A DNA stretch of 64,000 bases from contig NZ_JACHMF010000001.1 in the NCBI RefSeq assembly GCF_014204895.1, positions 7,378,001 through 7,442,000 of the forward strand, in the 5' to 3' direction. This DNA comes from Paractinoplanes abujensis (GTDB lineage: Bacteria; Actinomycetota; Actinomycetes; Mycobacteriales; Micromonosporaceae). The notes beneath the pieces were generated by a model, which saw only the letters and a program-made list of their open reading frames with translations, searched no databases and was not told the origin of the DNA. A program made the position numbers and the translations under genes. Within the stretch, counting starts at the first letter, position 1. Each line of letters starts with the position of its first letter. Below are positions 16,207 to 25,506 of the stretch, in pieces.

Positions 16207-17789
16207 CCACCCGCACCGCCCGCAAGCCCGCAGGACGCATCGCGTTCGTCGGCGCCGGACCCGGCGACCCGGAGCTGCTGACCCGCCGCGCGCACGCCGC
16301 GCTCACCGAGGCCGACCAGGTGGTCTACGACCGTGGGGTGCCCGATTCGCTGCTGACCGCGATCCGGGCCGAAGCCAAGGCGGACGCCCAGTTCAGCCCG
16401 GCCGAAGGCGCCCCTGGCGACGTGGCCAAGGTGCTGCTCTCCGCGGCCAAGTCCGGTCTGTCCGCCGTGCACCTGGTGGCCGGTGACCCGTTCGGGCACG
16501 AGGCCGTCGTCAAGGAGGTGCAGGCGGTCGCCCGCACCGCGGTGCACTTCGAGGTCGTGCCCGGCCTCGGCCAGGCCGAGGGTGTGGCCACGTACGCGGG
16601 GGTTCCGCTGCCCGGCGTGCGCGTCACGGCCGACGTCGGCGACGTGTCCGCGCTCGACTTCGACGCGCTGGCCGCCGCCGCCCTCAAGGGCTCATTCGCG
16701 GTCGCGGTCGACGCCGGCGACCTCGCCGCCGTGCGTGACGGCCTGCTGGCCGCGGGCGTCGAACCGGGCATCCCGGTTGCGGTGACCGGCGACGGCACCG
16801 GCGAGACGCAGTACACGACGACCTCGACGGTCGACAGCTTCGTGGCCGCCGCGCTCGGCTTCACCGGCCGCGTGGTGCTCACCGTCGGCACCGACGTCGC
16901 CGAGCGCGACACCATGAGCTGGTGGGAGAACCGCCCGCTGTACGGCTGGAAGGTTCTCGTGCCGCGGACCAAGGAGCAGGCCGGCGCGATGAGCGCCCGG
17001 CTGCGGGCCTACGGCGCGATCCCGTGCGAGGTGCCGACCATCGCGGTCGAGCCGCCGCGCACCCCGGCCCAGATGGAGCGTGCGGTCAAGGGCCTGGTCG
17101 ACGGCCGGTACGCGTGGGTCGTCTTCACCTCGGTCAACGCGGTCCGCGCGGTCTGGGAGAAGTTCGACGAGCACGGTCTCGACGCCCGTCACTTCGGCGG
17201 CGTGAAGATCGCCTGCATCGGCGAAGCCACGGCCGACGCCGTACGGGCCTTCGGCATCCAGCCCGAGCTGCTGCCCCAGGGCGAGCAGTCGAGCGAGGGC
17301 CTGCTGGCCGAGTTCTCGCCGCACGACGAGATCCTCGACCCGGTCGGCCGGGTGCTGCTGCCGCGGGCCGACATCGCCACCGAGACGCTGGCCGCCGGCC
17401 TGATCGAGCGGGGCTGGGAGGTGGACGACGTGACCGCGTACCGGACGGTGCGGGCCGCGCCGCCGCCGGCCGAGATCCGCGACGCGATCAAGTCGGGAGG
17501 CTTCGACGCGGTGCTTTTCACCTCGTCCAGCACCGTACGCAACCTGGTCGGCATCGCCGGCAAGCCGCACGCCCGCACGGTCGTCGCGGTGATCGGCCCC
17601 AAGACCGCCGAGACGGCCACCGAGTTCGGCCTGCGCGTCGACGTCCAGCCCCAGCACGCCTCGGTGCCGGACCTGGTCGAGGCGCTGGCGTCGTACGCGG
17701 TGGAACTGCGTGAGAAGCTGGCCGCCATGCCGGCCAAGCAGCGTCGCGGCTCCAAGGTCCAAGGCCCTACCGCACTGCGTTTCCGCTGA
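16203..17789 (+). CDS. hemD: Bifunctional uroporphyrinogen-III C-methyltransferase / synthase
   Basis: 528 residues combining two enzymes. Residues 1-about 245 are a SAM-dependent tetrapyrrole methylase (IAFVGAGPGDPELLTRRA, HLVAGDPFGHEAV, VVPGLGQAEGVATYAG). Residues about 255-510 are uroporphyrinogen-III synthase (RPLYGWKVLVPRTKEQA, WVVFTSVNAV, FDAVLFTSSSTVRNLV). The PGxxxxxG-type methylase motif has Leu/Gln substitutions (VVPGLGQAEG), so methylase activity is less certain than the synthase. Such fusions are usual in actinobacteria and sit at the haem/sirohaem-cobalamin branch. Confidence 0.95.
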   Translation: MTTRTARKPAGRIAFVGAGPGDPELLTRRAHAALTEADQVVYDRGVPDSLLTAIRAEAKADAQFSPAEGAPGDVAKVLLSAAKSGLSAVHLVAGDPFGHEAVVKEVQAVARTAVHFEVVPGLGQAEGVATYAGVPLPGVRVTADVGDVSALDFDALAAAALKGSFAVAVDAGDLAAVRDGLLAAGVEPGIPVAVTGDGTGETQYTTTSTVDSFVAAALGFTGRVVLTVGTDVAERDTMSWWENRPLYGWKVLVPRTKEQAGAMSARLRAYGAIPCEVPTIAVEPPRTPAQMERAVKGLVDGRYAWVVFTSVNAVRAVWEKFDEHGLDARHFGGVKIACIGEATADAVRAFGIQPELLPQGEQSSEGLLAEFSPHDEILDPVGRVLLPRADIATETLAAGLIERGWEVDDVTAYRTVRAAPPPAEIRDAIKSGGFDAVLFTSSSTVRNLVGIAGKPHARTVVAVIGPKTAETATEFGLRVDVQPQHASVPDLVEALASYAVELREKLAAMPAKQRRGSKVQGPTALRFR

Positions 17790-17840
17790 TCACCCCCGGT
17801 GCGCCGGCGTTCGTCGGTGCACCGGACTAGGGAGCACGCC

Positions 17841-18830
17841 ATGTCCTTCCCCGACGTCCGTCCGCGCCGGCTGCGGCGCACACCCGCCATGCGCCGGCTC
17901 GTCGAGGAGACCCGCCTCGCGCCCGCCGAACTCGTGCTGCCGCTCTTCCTGCGCGAAGGGCTGACCGAGCCGCGGGAGATCAGCTCACTGCCCGGCGTGC
18001 TCCAGCACTCCCGGGATTCGCTGCGCAAGGCGGCCCACGAGGCGGTCTCGGCCGGGGTCGGCGGGCTGATGCTGTTCGGCGTTCCGTCCAACGAGAACAA
18101 GGACGAGACCGGTTCGTGCGGCCTCGACCCGGACGGCGTCCTCAACGTCGGCATCCGTGACCTGATCAGCGAGGTGGGCGAGTCCACGGTCGTGATGAGC
18201 GACCTGTGCCTCGACGAGTTCACCTCGCACGGGCACTGCGGTGTGCTGGCTCCGGACGGCTCGGTGGACAACGACGCCACTCTCGCGGTCTATGCGGAGA
18301 TGGCCGTGGCGCAGGCTTCCGCGGGCGCCCACATGGTGGGGCCGTCGGGCATGATGGACGGTCAGATCGGGGTCGTCCGGCAGGCTCTGGACAAAGCGGG
18401 CTATCAGGACGTCTCGGTGCTCGCCTACTCGGCGAAGTACGCGGGCGCGTTCTACGGCCCGTTCCGCGAGGCCGTCGAGTCGACCCTGCAGGGCGACCGC
18501 CGGCAATACCAGCAGGACCCGCCCAACCTGCGCGAGGCGCTGCGCGAGGTCGACCTCGACGTGGCCGAGGGCGCGGACATCGTCATGGTCAAGCCGGCCC
18601 TGCCGTACCTCGACGTGATCGCCGCGATCCGCGAGCGGGTCACCATCCCGGTGGCGGCCTACCAGGTCTCCGGCGAATACGCGATGGTGGAGGCGGCCGC
18701 GCGCAACGGCTGGATCGACCGCGAGCGCGTCATCCTGGAGACCCTCACCTCGATCAAGCGGGCGGGCGCCCAGATCACCCTCACGTACTGGGCCACCGAG
18801 GCCGCCCAACTGCTGCGCGACCGCTACTGA
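17841..18830 (+). CDS. hemB: Delta-aminolevulinic acid dehydratase (porphobilinogen synthase)
   Basis: 329 residues from ATG 17841 with GGGAG 7 nt upstream. The two Schiff-base lysines are in [15 protein letters not shown] and [12 protein letters not shown]. The metal loop reads [14 protein letters not shown]: of the three Cys of the Zn-type enzymes two are kept and the middle one is Asp, indicating altered metal preference. It is 51 nt after hemD and completes the hem cluster; its own ribosome-binding site and the gap mean an additional promoter is possible. Confidence 0.96.
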   Translation: MSFPDVRPRRLRRTPAMRRLVEETRLAPAELVLPLFLREGLTEPREISSLPGVLQHSRDSLRKAAHEAVSAGVGGLMLFGVPSNENKDETGSCGLDPDGVLNVGIRDLISEVGESTVVMSDLCLDEFTSHGHCGVLAPDGSVDNDATLAVYAEMAVAQASAGAHMVGPSGMMDGQIGVVRQALDKAGYQDVSVLAYSAKYAGAFYGPFREAVESTLQGDRRQYQQDPPNLREALREVDLDVAEGADIVMVKPALPYLDVIAAIRERVTIPVAAYQVSGEYAMVEAAARNGWIDRERVILETLTSIKRAGAQITLTYWATEAAQLLRDRY

Positions 18831-18831
18831 G

Positions 18832-21177
18832 CTAATCGTCGTTGAGGATGGTTCCCGCGCCGCGGCCGTCCACCAGCCGTACGGCCGACAACGCCGTGAC
18901 CTCCAGCGTGAGCCGCTCGTCGCGCTCGCGGAGCCGGTCGCCGCGCACCTGGACAGCGAAATCGACCCGGGTCGCGCCGGCCGCGATCGTCCGGCAGCCC
19001 AGATACGGCTCGTAGTCCGCGTAGGGCAACGTCGTCGTGCCCGGCACCGTGGTCGCGCAGACCGTGAGCGCCTGGCTCAGCGGGCGGGTCAGCGTGACCG
19101 GGAAGACCAGCGGCGTACGGCCCGCGTTGCCCTCGACCACGCTCGCGTCCCCGACCGTCACCCCGGCCCGTGACTGGAAACGCGCCACCTGTGGGTCGTG
19201 GTCGCTCACACCGTCCGGGTGGTCGGCGTTGAGGTGGGCCGAGCGCATCTGAATCAGGTCGCCGTGCAGGGCGTCGTTGACGAACAGGTGGTCAAGCGTC
19301 TGGGCCTGGCCCTCGAAGACGTACGAATAGGCCGCGCTCGGGGCCTCGGTGACCAAGTTGTCCCACAGGTTGTGCAGCCCGGCGGCGTACAGGGGGCCGA
19401 GCTGGTCGCCGGGCGTGGCCGGGAGCGGGTCGTCGGGGCGCGGGAAAACGTTCAGGTCGCCGCCCAGCACCACCCGCGCGTCCGGGTGGCCGGCCTCGAT
19501 GGCGTCGGTGATCGCGGCCCCGTACGCCGCCTGCTCGCGTCGCTGCCCGACCCGGGTGTCCGGTCCGGACGAGAAGTGGTTGCTGATCGCCCACAGCTGG
19601 TAACGGTCGTTCGAGCCGGGCGCGGCCCGCACCTCGAACAACCCCACCTGCGGGGCTCGGGTGTAGACGTTGCTGCCGTCCACGCCTGTCGAACGGTCGA
19701 CGTCGGCCGGCAGCACGGCGTTGAACGCCTTGGGGTTGGCGACCTCGTCGTTGCCCGGCGCAGGCGCCCCGCGGTAGGGCACCTGCAGGGACATCTGGTT
19801 GGCGGCCACGAGCGACAGCCGGTCGGTGCGGTAGAGGAAGCCCGACACGATGCCCCGCGCGTCGGCGCCACCGCGGTCGGCCGCCGCGTCGTACCCGGGG
19901 CCGTCGATCCGGCCGATCGCCAGCGCGAGCTCCTGCAACGTGTCCGGCTTGCCGTCGGCGAGGTCGGGCCCACAGCTCAGCACGGCCCCGACAACCCGGC
20001 AGATGTCCTGATCCTCCGCCTCCTGCACGAGGATCAGGTCGGGCCCGTGCAGACCGGAGACGACCTGACGGGCCAGCCCGCCGACCCGGCTGTCGTACTC
20101 GGACTGGCTGCCGGGCGCGTAGTCGAACGGCGGGTCGACCCCGGGGCAGCCCGCGTTGCCGATGAAGTCGCAGCCGTCGGCCGGATCGTCGCGGAAGTCG
20201 TACAGGTTCTCGACGTTGAACGTGGCCACCGCGAGCTCACGCTGCCGGTCGGCGGGCCGCGGCGGATTGTTCGCGGCCGGGTCGGCGCCGCGGGTGAACG
20301 CGACGCCGGCGACCTGGATGCCGTACTTGTTGAAGGCGTAGTAGAGCCCGCCGACCGCGTCGCTGCTGACGGTGTCGAAAGTGCGGGCGGGCGGCAGCAC
20401 CACCGAGCTGTCATCGGCTGCGGCCTTCACGCCCATCGGCCCGAGCATGATGCGGTTGCCGTTCCCGTCGGCCACCTTGTCGAGCGGGTGGGCGTCGCGG
20501 AAAACCCTTCGCCCGTACGGGTCGGGGCGCTTCACCACCGGATCGTCGCGGTCGACCAGCCACACCTCGGCGTCGTCGGTGGACGCGTACGTCTTCGTGT
20601 TCGAGACGACGCCCGAACCGGCACGCACCCGCAGCTGCATGCCCTCGCGCTGCTCCCAGAAGAGGTCAGCCGCGGGCTTGTCGGCGGGCGGGGTCGCGTC
20701 GTCGATCCGCACCTCGCCGGCCACGTCGAGCCCGGAGGCCAAGGTGGTGACCCACTCGGCGCCGGTCAGCTGGGTCAGGTTGAAGTATTCGGCGACCCGG
20801 GCGCTCACGATGATCTCGTCGCCCGGTGTGGGGGCGTAGCCGCCGATCAGGGTGGTGAACGTGCCCGTGTAGACGAAGACGCCGTCGGAGGTGGCCGGGT
20901 CGTCGTCCGTGTCGGATGTGCGGCTCTGCAGGAAGAAGCCGTGCTGCTCGACGCCGGTGGCCGTGTGCGACCGGGTGAGCTGGGTGACCACGCCGCGGAC
21001 CTGGTATTTCGCGCTGCTCGAACCGTTGCCGGTGGCCGGGGCGTACGGGGATCTGGCGGTGTTGCCCTGAACCGCTCCGACCGTGAGCGGGTCCTGACCG
21101 ATGGCGGCATGGGCCTGCGCCGGCAGGGCCAGGCCGACTGCGGTGACGAGTCCGGTGATCAGAATGCGACCGAGCAC
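18832..21177 (-). CDS. Secreted ExeM/NucH-like extracellular nuclease with C-terminal Calx-beta-like domain
   Basis: 781 residues with a signal peptide (RILITGLVTAVGLALPAQAHA). An OB-like N-terminal region (about 30-170) precedes an endonuclease/exonuclease/phosphatase domain (about 310-650) with ATFNVENLYDF, LILVQEAED (catalytic Glu), VVLGGDLNVFP, LDHLFVND and HPDGVSDHDPQ (catalytic Asp-His). The last about 110 residues (VTVGDASVVEGNAG ... GTILNDD) resemble Calx-beta repeats. It is probably an extracellular DNase for nutrient or biofilm DNA. The stop lies 1 nt beyond the convergent hemB stop; the start is GTG. Confidence 0.9.
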   Translation of the reverse strand: MLGRILITGLVTAVGLALPAQAHAAIGQDPLTVGAVQGNTARSPYAPATGNGSSSAKYQVRGVVTQLTRSHTATGVEQHGFFLQSRTSDTDDDPATSDGVFVYTGTFTTLIGGYAPTPGDEIIVSARVAEYFNLTQLTGAEWVTTLASGLDVAGEVRIDDATPPADKPAADLFWEQREGMQLRVRAGSGVVSNTKTYASTDDAEVWLVDRDDPVVKRPDPYGRRVFRDAHPLDKVADGNGNRIMLGPMGVKAAADDSSVVLPPARTFDTVSSDAVGGLYYAFNKYGIQVAGVAFTRGADPAANNPPRPADRQRELAVATFNVENLYDFRDDPADGCDFIGNAGCPGVDPPFDYAPGSQSEYDSRVGGLARQVVSGLHGPDLILVQEAEDQDICRVVGAVLSCGPDLADGKPDTLQELALAIGRIDGPGYDAAADRGGADARGIVSGFLYRTDRLSLVAANQMSLQVPYRGAPAPGNDEVANPKAFNAVLPADVDRSTGVDGSNVYTRAPQVGLFEVRAAPGSNDRYQLWAISNHFSSGPDTRVGQRREQAAYGAAITDAIEAGHPDARVVLGGDLNVFPRPDDPLPATPGDQLGPLYAAGLHNLWDNLVTEAPSAAYSYVFEGQAQTLDHLFVNDALHGDLIQMRSAHLNADHPDGVSDHDPQVARFQSRAGVTVGDASVVEGNAGRTPLVFPVTLTRPLSQALTVCATTVPGTTTLPYADYEPYLGCRTIAAGATRVDFAVQVRGDRLRERDERLTLEVTALSAVRLVDGRGAGTILNDD

Positions 21178-21230
21178 GGTGCCTCCACGGCGGACCGGCG
21201 GTTGTGTCGTCCGGTCGCAGGAGGTTGAGC

Positions 21231-22247
21231 TTAGTCGATGGACTCGAGGCTTTGAACCAGTTGGGAAACGTCGGCACCATACTCGAACCAGTCGCGGTCG
21301 GGCTGATAACCCAGCTCGGCGTTGACCTTGAGCATCGACTCGTTGTGCTGCGCGTTCCAGGTCTGCACCTCACGCAGCCCGCCCTCGGCCGAACGCAGCT
21401 CGAACAGCATGCGCGCCTTGATCGCCCGGTCGATGCCGTAGCCGCGGTGGTCCCGCACGACGATCGTGTCGTACTGGTCGGCGCGCTCGGGATGGTGGGC
21501 CGGGACAACTACCTCGGTCAGGCCCGCGACGACGCCGCTCTCGTCGTGCAGGGCAAGCACGATGTACGGCTTCAGGCCCCGCCTGTGCAGCGTGTCGAGG
21601 GAGTCGCGCAGCCGCTGCGGATCGGAGGAGCGCGGCGCCAAGTCGAGGTCGTCGTCGTCCTGCGCCTCCAGCTTGGCCTGCGCGTACGCCTCGAGCAGGT
21701 GGTCGGGCGGGCCGCCCGGGTGGAACTCGACGCTGTAACCGGCGCCGATGCTGCCCGCCATGACCGTGAGGGCGGGCCAGTCCACCGAGGACAAGGTGAG
21801 CACGCTGCGCGTCTCGACGAACTCGCGTTCGAACCCGAGGGACTCGTAGAAGGCGATGGCCGGGGTGCCGCCAATCGCTTCGACGCCGATCGTGGAGAAG
21901 CCCTCCAGGTAGGCCCGGCGGGCCGCGACCGCCACAAGCTGCCGGCCCAGGCCGCGCCGGCGCAGGCGGGGACTGACCATTATCTCGAGCACGCCGATGT
22001 CGCCGAGCAGCAGCATGCTGACCACGGCGAAGATCTCACTCTCGCCGTCGGGGAGGCGATCGTCCTCGGCGACCCAGCTGATCCGGCGTTCGCCCGGCAT
22101 GGTCTCGGAGAGGTAGTCGCGCACCTGACCGTCGACCCACGGCGGGTCGTCGGGGAGGTCGGTCGCGAGCACCGCGTTCACCGTCTCCACGAGCGACTGA
22201 ATCTCCGCCGCCGACGCGGACCGGGGATCCCATTCACGAACCCTCAC
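21231..22247 (-). CDS. Tandem GNAT N-acetyltransferase
   Basis: 338 residues with two GNAT modules. The first has VLEIMVSPRLRRRGLGRQLV (acetyl-CoA Q/RxxGxG/A loop) and IAFYESLGFERE; the second keeps DTIVVRDHRGYGIDRAIKARML and ends with WNAQHNESMLKVNAELGY. This two-domain layout resembles mycothiol synthase, but the small-molecule substrate is unknown and other tandem GNATs are equally possible. It is upstream of and co-directional with the nuclease gene (53 nt). Confidence 0.85.
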   Translation of the reverse strand: MRVREWDPRSASAAEIQSLVETVNAVLATDLPDDPPWVDGQVRDYLSETMPGERRISWVAEDDRLPDGESEIFAVVSMLLLGDIGVLEIMVSPRLRRRGLGRQLVAVAARRAYLEGFSTIGVEAIGGTPAIAFYESLGFEREFVETRSVLTLSSVDWPALTVMAGSIGAGYSVEFHPGGPPDHLLEAYAQAKLEAQDDDDLDLAPRSSDPQRLRDSLDTLHRRGLKPYIVLALHDESGVVAGLTEVVVPAHHPERADQYDTIVVRDHRGYGIDRAIKARMLFELRSAEGGLREVQTWNAQHNESMLKVNAELGYQPDRDWFEYGADVSQLVQSLESID

Positions 22248-22334
22248 CCGTACAGCTTGCCGGTAAGCGTTCCTTCTGGGAAGTGCTGCGAACGGAAATG
22301 TATAGCTGTCGTCACGGTGCGTGCAACATGGTGG

Positions 22335-24236
22335 TCAGCTGCGCGACCGCTTCCCGTAATCATCGGCCGCGTCGAACACTTTCTGTGCATACGGCCCGAC
22401 CGCGTTGTACGACAGGATGGCGTCCCGCCACGAATCGCCCCGCGACATGTCGCGCCCGTTCTGGCACAGGTATTTGGCCGCCGTCATCGCCGCGTCGTCG
22501 ATGTCGTTGGGGTCGGCCACACCGTTGTTGTCGGCATCCACCTTGTAGGAGTTCCACGTGGCCGGGATGAACTGCATGGGGCCGACCGCCCGGTCATACG
22601 TGGTGTCCTGGTCGAGCGCGCCCCGATCGGTGTCCGGAATCAACTGACGGCCGCCCTTGCCGTCAAGCGGCAACCCCATGATCGGCGGCAGGCTCGTGCC
22701 GTCGGTCGAAAGCACCGACCCGTTGGCGCTGCCGTGCGACGACTCGACCTTGCCGATCGCGGCCAACGTGGTCCAGCTCAACCGGCACGACGGCGTGGTG
22801 CGGGCGGTGACGAGCTCGGCGTAGCCGTACGCCTGCACCGCGACCACCGGAATGCCGACCCGCGTGCCGATCTGACCCGCCCACCCCGCGAGCGCGTCAG
22901 CCGGCCGCCCGCCCAGCTGAGCCACAGTGGTGGGCGCCACGGTCGGCGCCAACGTCGGAACAGCCGTGCCCGGCAACCCACCCGGCGCGCTGCCCGGCAA
23001 CCCACCGGGCTGCCCCGCCGACGGGACCCCGGCCGGGGCCTCGAGCGGAAAGCCGGGCGTGGCACTGGGCGAAGGCGCCGACTCGAGCGCCTCGGGCACC
23101 AGGTAGGCCCCGGCCGTGCCCGCCGCCCCGAGCAGCACAGTGGCGATCACGGCGGGCACGATGAGCCGCCCGCTGGGGCGCTTGGCCCACGCCGCCACCC
23201 CACCCGCGGCCCGCCCGGCAAACCCGAACGGCCCACTGCGGCGCTTGACCGCCACCGCGACGCTCGCCGGGGTTTTGCTGTCACCCTTGCTGTCCGCGTC
23301 GCCCTTGGTCACGGCGGGCGGCGTCTTGCTCCCGGGCGCGGCCTCCACGGCGGTCTTGCCGGCGTCGTCCTTGTGCGTCGCCACCGCACTGAGCCGCGCG
23401 GCCCGCTCTACCTCGCTCAGGGGGCCGGCGGGTGGGGGAGCCTTCGCGCCCGCGGCTCCGGCGGTTGTGCCTGCGGCGCCAGCCGTGCCCGCGGCTCCGG
23501 CCGTCGTACTCGTCGCCCCGGCGGTCTTGCCTGCCGTCCCGGCCGTCCGCGCCGCCTCAGCGTCGGGCTGCGCTGCACTGCCTGTCAGCCGCGTGCCGCT
23601 CGTCGAACCCGTGGCGCTCGCCGAACCTGCAGTGCCAGCCGTGCCCGCGCTGCTTGCCGTGCCTGTGCTGCTTGCCGGGCCTGTGCTGCTTGCCGTGCCC
23701 GCGCTGCTTGCCGAGCCTGCGTTGCTAGCCGTGCCCGCGCTGCTCGTCGCGCCCGCTCTGCTCCCCACGGCCGAACCGCTCGCCGGGGCCGAACTGCTCT
23801 CGGGGCTGCTGGCCGGCCGCGATCCGCTCGCCGAGCCCGTGCCGACTGCGCTGTCCGCGCCCGGGTTGGCTGCGCCTGTGCTTGCCGCGCCCGTGCCGAC
23901 TACGCTGTCCGCGCTTGTGCTGGCCCCGCCCGCCGCGTCCACGCTGGAAGGGCCCGCCACGCCCGGTTCTGCCGCGGCTACGCCCGCGCGACCGGTGCCG
24001 GGCCCGCCGGCCCCGGTCGCGGCCGGCCCCGTCGGCTCGACGTCGGCCGCCGGAGCTTTCGGTGGCTCGGTGGTGCGCTGCTTCGGTATGCGTGCCGGCT
24101 CTGTCTCTGTAGTGGGGCTGGCGGCGCGCGGCGGCTTGGGCGGGGCCGCGCCGGAACTGGCCAGCGGCCCACCCTGATGAGGCGCCGCAGCTCTCAGCTC
24201 GGGCCGTTTCGCCTCTTCGTCCTGCCGATCCACCAC
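22335..24236 (-). CDS. Lytic transglycosylase-like membrane protein with low-complexity linker
   Basis: About 633 residues. The N-terminal about 330 residues are extremely Ala/Ser/Thr/Gly-rich and contain hexapeptide repeats; a transmembrane helix follows (LIVPAVIATVLLGAAGTAG), so the C-terminal domain is outside. That domain (about 490-633) is an SLT/MltB-type muramidase with catalytic Glu in AIGKVESSHG, then YDRAVGPMQFIPATW and DDAAMTAAKYLC and an EF-hand-like VDADNNGVADPND. The start is one of two adjacent GTG codons at 24236/24233; a longer frame upstream crosses repeats and is rejected. Confidence 0.88.
   Translation of the reverse strand: MVDRQDEEAKRPELRAAAPHQGGPLASSGAAPPKPPRAASPTTETEPARIPKQRTTEPPKAPAADVEPTGPAATGAGGPGTGRAGVAAAEPGVAGPSSVDAAGGASTSADSVVGTGAASTGAANPGADSAVGTGSASGSRPASSPESSSAPASGSAVGSRAGATSSAGTASNAGSASSAGTASSTGPASSTGTASSAGTAGTAGSASATGSTSGTRLTGSAAQPDAEAARTAGTAGKTAGATSTTAGAAGTAGAAGTTAGAAGAKAPPPAGPLSEVERAARLSAVATHKDDAGKTAVEAAPGSKTPPAVTKGDADSKGDSKTPASVAVAVKRRSGPFGFAGRAAGGVAAWAKRPSGRLIVPAVIATVLLGAAGTAGAYLVPEALESAPSPSATPGFPLEAPAGVPSAGQPGGLPGSAPGGLPGTAVPTLAPTVAPTTVAQLGGRPADALAGWAGQIGTRVGIPVVAVQAYGYAELVTARTTPSCRLSWTTLAAIGKVESSHGSANGSVLSTDGTSLPPIMGLPLDGKGGRQLIPDTDRGALDQDTTYDRAVGPMQFIPATWNSYKVDADNNGVADPNDIDDAAMTAAKYLCQNGRDMSRGDSWRDAILSYNAVGPYAQKVFDAADDYGKRSRS
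23642..23767 (-). repeat. 18-bp coding tandem repeat in the transglycosylase linker
   Basis: Seven contiguous, degenerate 18-bp units (first TGCCCGCGCTGCTTGCCG on the plus strand) encode Ala/Ser/Gly/Thr hexapeptides of the type ASSAGT. The units keep the reading frame, so copy-number changes would lengthen the periplasmic or cytoplasmic linker without breaking the gene. Confidence 0.85.
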
Positions 24237-24289
24237 GCGGACGACACTACCCAACCCGAGCCTGCCTGGGCGTGCCCACGTTGACGCCT

Positions 24290-24317
24290 GTGGATAACTA
24301 CGGCGCCTGTGGATAAC
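24290..24317 (-). promoter_or_regulatory. Pair of perfect DnaA-box sequences
   Basis: TGTGGATAA occurs at 24290-24298 and 24309-24317, i.e. two TTATCCACA boxes on the minus strand, 19 bp apart within a direct repeat CGCCTGTGGATAACT. They lie 54-81 bp upstream of the transglycosylase start and 106 bp before the divergent FmdB gene. Confidence 0.65.
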
Positions 24318-24422
24318 TGCTTGATCCGCTTGGTGGAGGCGTAGGCTCTGGGCCCGCCCCCGGTTGGGTGGGGTAGGGGTGGTGGCTGGTTCGTGACCCG
24401 GCCGAGGGCCTACTCTTCGGGC

Positions 24423-24641
24423 ATGCCGCGTTACGAGTTCCGCTGCCGCGCCTGCGGCGACACGTTCGAGGTCAACCGGCCGATGAGCGAGGCCGCCGCG
24501 CCTACCGCGTGCCCGCAGGGTCACGGCGACACGGTCAAGCTGCTTTCGACCGTCGCCTTCACCGGTCGCGGTGGCAGCGCCCCGTCCCGCCCGGCGGCCC
24601 CGGCCGGTGGTGGCTGTTGCGGCGGTGCCTGCGGCTGCTGA
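24423..24641 (+). CDS. FmdB-family zinc-ribbon protein
   Basis: 72 residues. The N-terminus MPRYEFRCRACGDTFEV and CPQGHGD form the FmdB zinc ribbon (CxxC and a C/H second knuckle). The C-terminus is a short, Gly/Cys-rich tail (GGGCCGGACGC) typical of actinobacterial versions. A second FmdB-type gene lies at the end of this window; the two differ in their tails. Function is unknown; family members have been treated as putative regulators or metal-binding chaperone-like proteins. Confidence 0.87.
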   Translation: MPRYEFRCRACGDTFEVNRPMSEAAAPTACPQGHGDTVKLLSTVAFTGRGGSAPSRPAAPAGGGCCGGACGC

Positions 24642-25506
24642 CCGCGGGCGGCCCAGCCCAGGACCGCATCGGCTGCGGCGACCCGGCTCACCCAGCGGCG
24701 GCATCAGCCCGGCCCAACCATCGGCCACGTCAATCGCCGGGCGGCGCCCGGCCCACCCAGCGGCGGCGTCAACCGACGCGCAGCGACCGGGCCCACCCAG
24801 CGGCGGCGTCAACCGACGGGCAGCGACCCTGCCCACCCGGCGGCGGCGTCGACCGTGTGGCAGCGCCCCGGCCCACCCAGCGGCGGCATCAACCGCCGCC
24901 CGGCGGCCGCAGCCCCCTAACGACCGCACCCGGCTGCCACCCCCGGCCAGCCCACCACCCGCAGCCCGGCACCGGCCCGCGACTTCCGTCGACGGCCGCT
25001 GGCCCGCCACCGCGCCCCGCTCCAGCCGCAAGCAACCCGGCGGAACACACGATCGATGCGCCGAGCGTGATCCACCCGCCCGGGCACGCTGGCGCCCGGC
25101 CCCGCTGGGACTACACCCTGTCCACATGGCGAGACGGCCACACTTCCGGTGGGATTTCCTCGCTGATCTCCCGGGATGGCGGACCAGCGGTGCGACCTGC
25201 GGCGAAGCGCACGGAAATATGATGATCTAGCGGTACGGGGACGGCTTGGCCAGTCGTTCGCGACGTGTCGCACAGGGTGCCTCTTGCGGGGACCGCCGAA
25301 TGGGCGGCCGGAACTGGCCGACTGCGGCGTGACTCCGCTCGATCCATTTCGTTACGTCACGCGTAGTGCTTAACGAAGCCGCTGGTGTCCTCCGTCCAGG
25401 GTCGGTCGTGGCGGGTGGATGATTACCGTCCGTTTCTACGATGGCCGGTGACACAGTGATACGGCAGCATGAGACGCGACTTCCCGAAGGGGGCGGAGGT
25501 TCAACC
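24642..25506. other. Long intergenic region with tandem repeats
   Basis: Of 865 nt, the left part (about 24686-24910) is repetitive GC-rich DNA and the right part (25100-25440) is less GC-rich. An inverted repeat GCGTGAC/GTCACGC lies at 25327-25333 and 25356-25362 with a 22-bp spacer, a possible operator for the cyclase gene. Frames open through the repeats are Pro/Arg-rich and lack start signals or family similarity, so no gene is called. Confidence 0.6.
24751..24910. repeat. 40-bp tandem repeat array (4 copies)
   Basis: Units start at 24751, 24791, 24831 and 24871, each beginning GCCCACCC(A/G)GCGGCGGC with a variable second half; an older relic begins near 24686. There are no unique spacers, so it is not a CRISPR. 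It starts about 45 nt after the FmdB stop codon. Confidence 0.88.

Noticed and set aside
18832..21228. Plus-strand 676-residue frame antisense to the secreted nuclease
   Set aside because: High-GC shadow frame rich in Val/Gly/Arg; the minus frame has signal peptide and catalytic motifs.
21204..24284. 1026-residue plus-strand frame
   Set aside because: It is antisense to the GNAT and transglycosylase genes and repetitive; no domain signature.
24751..24910. CRISPR array
   Set aside because: The 40-bp units are contiguous, with no unique spacers and no cas genes nearby.
24571..25230. 219- and 237-residue frames over the 40-bp repeats
   Set aside because: They consist of Pro/Arg repeat translation, have no ribosome-binding site and run through tandem DNA repeats.
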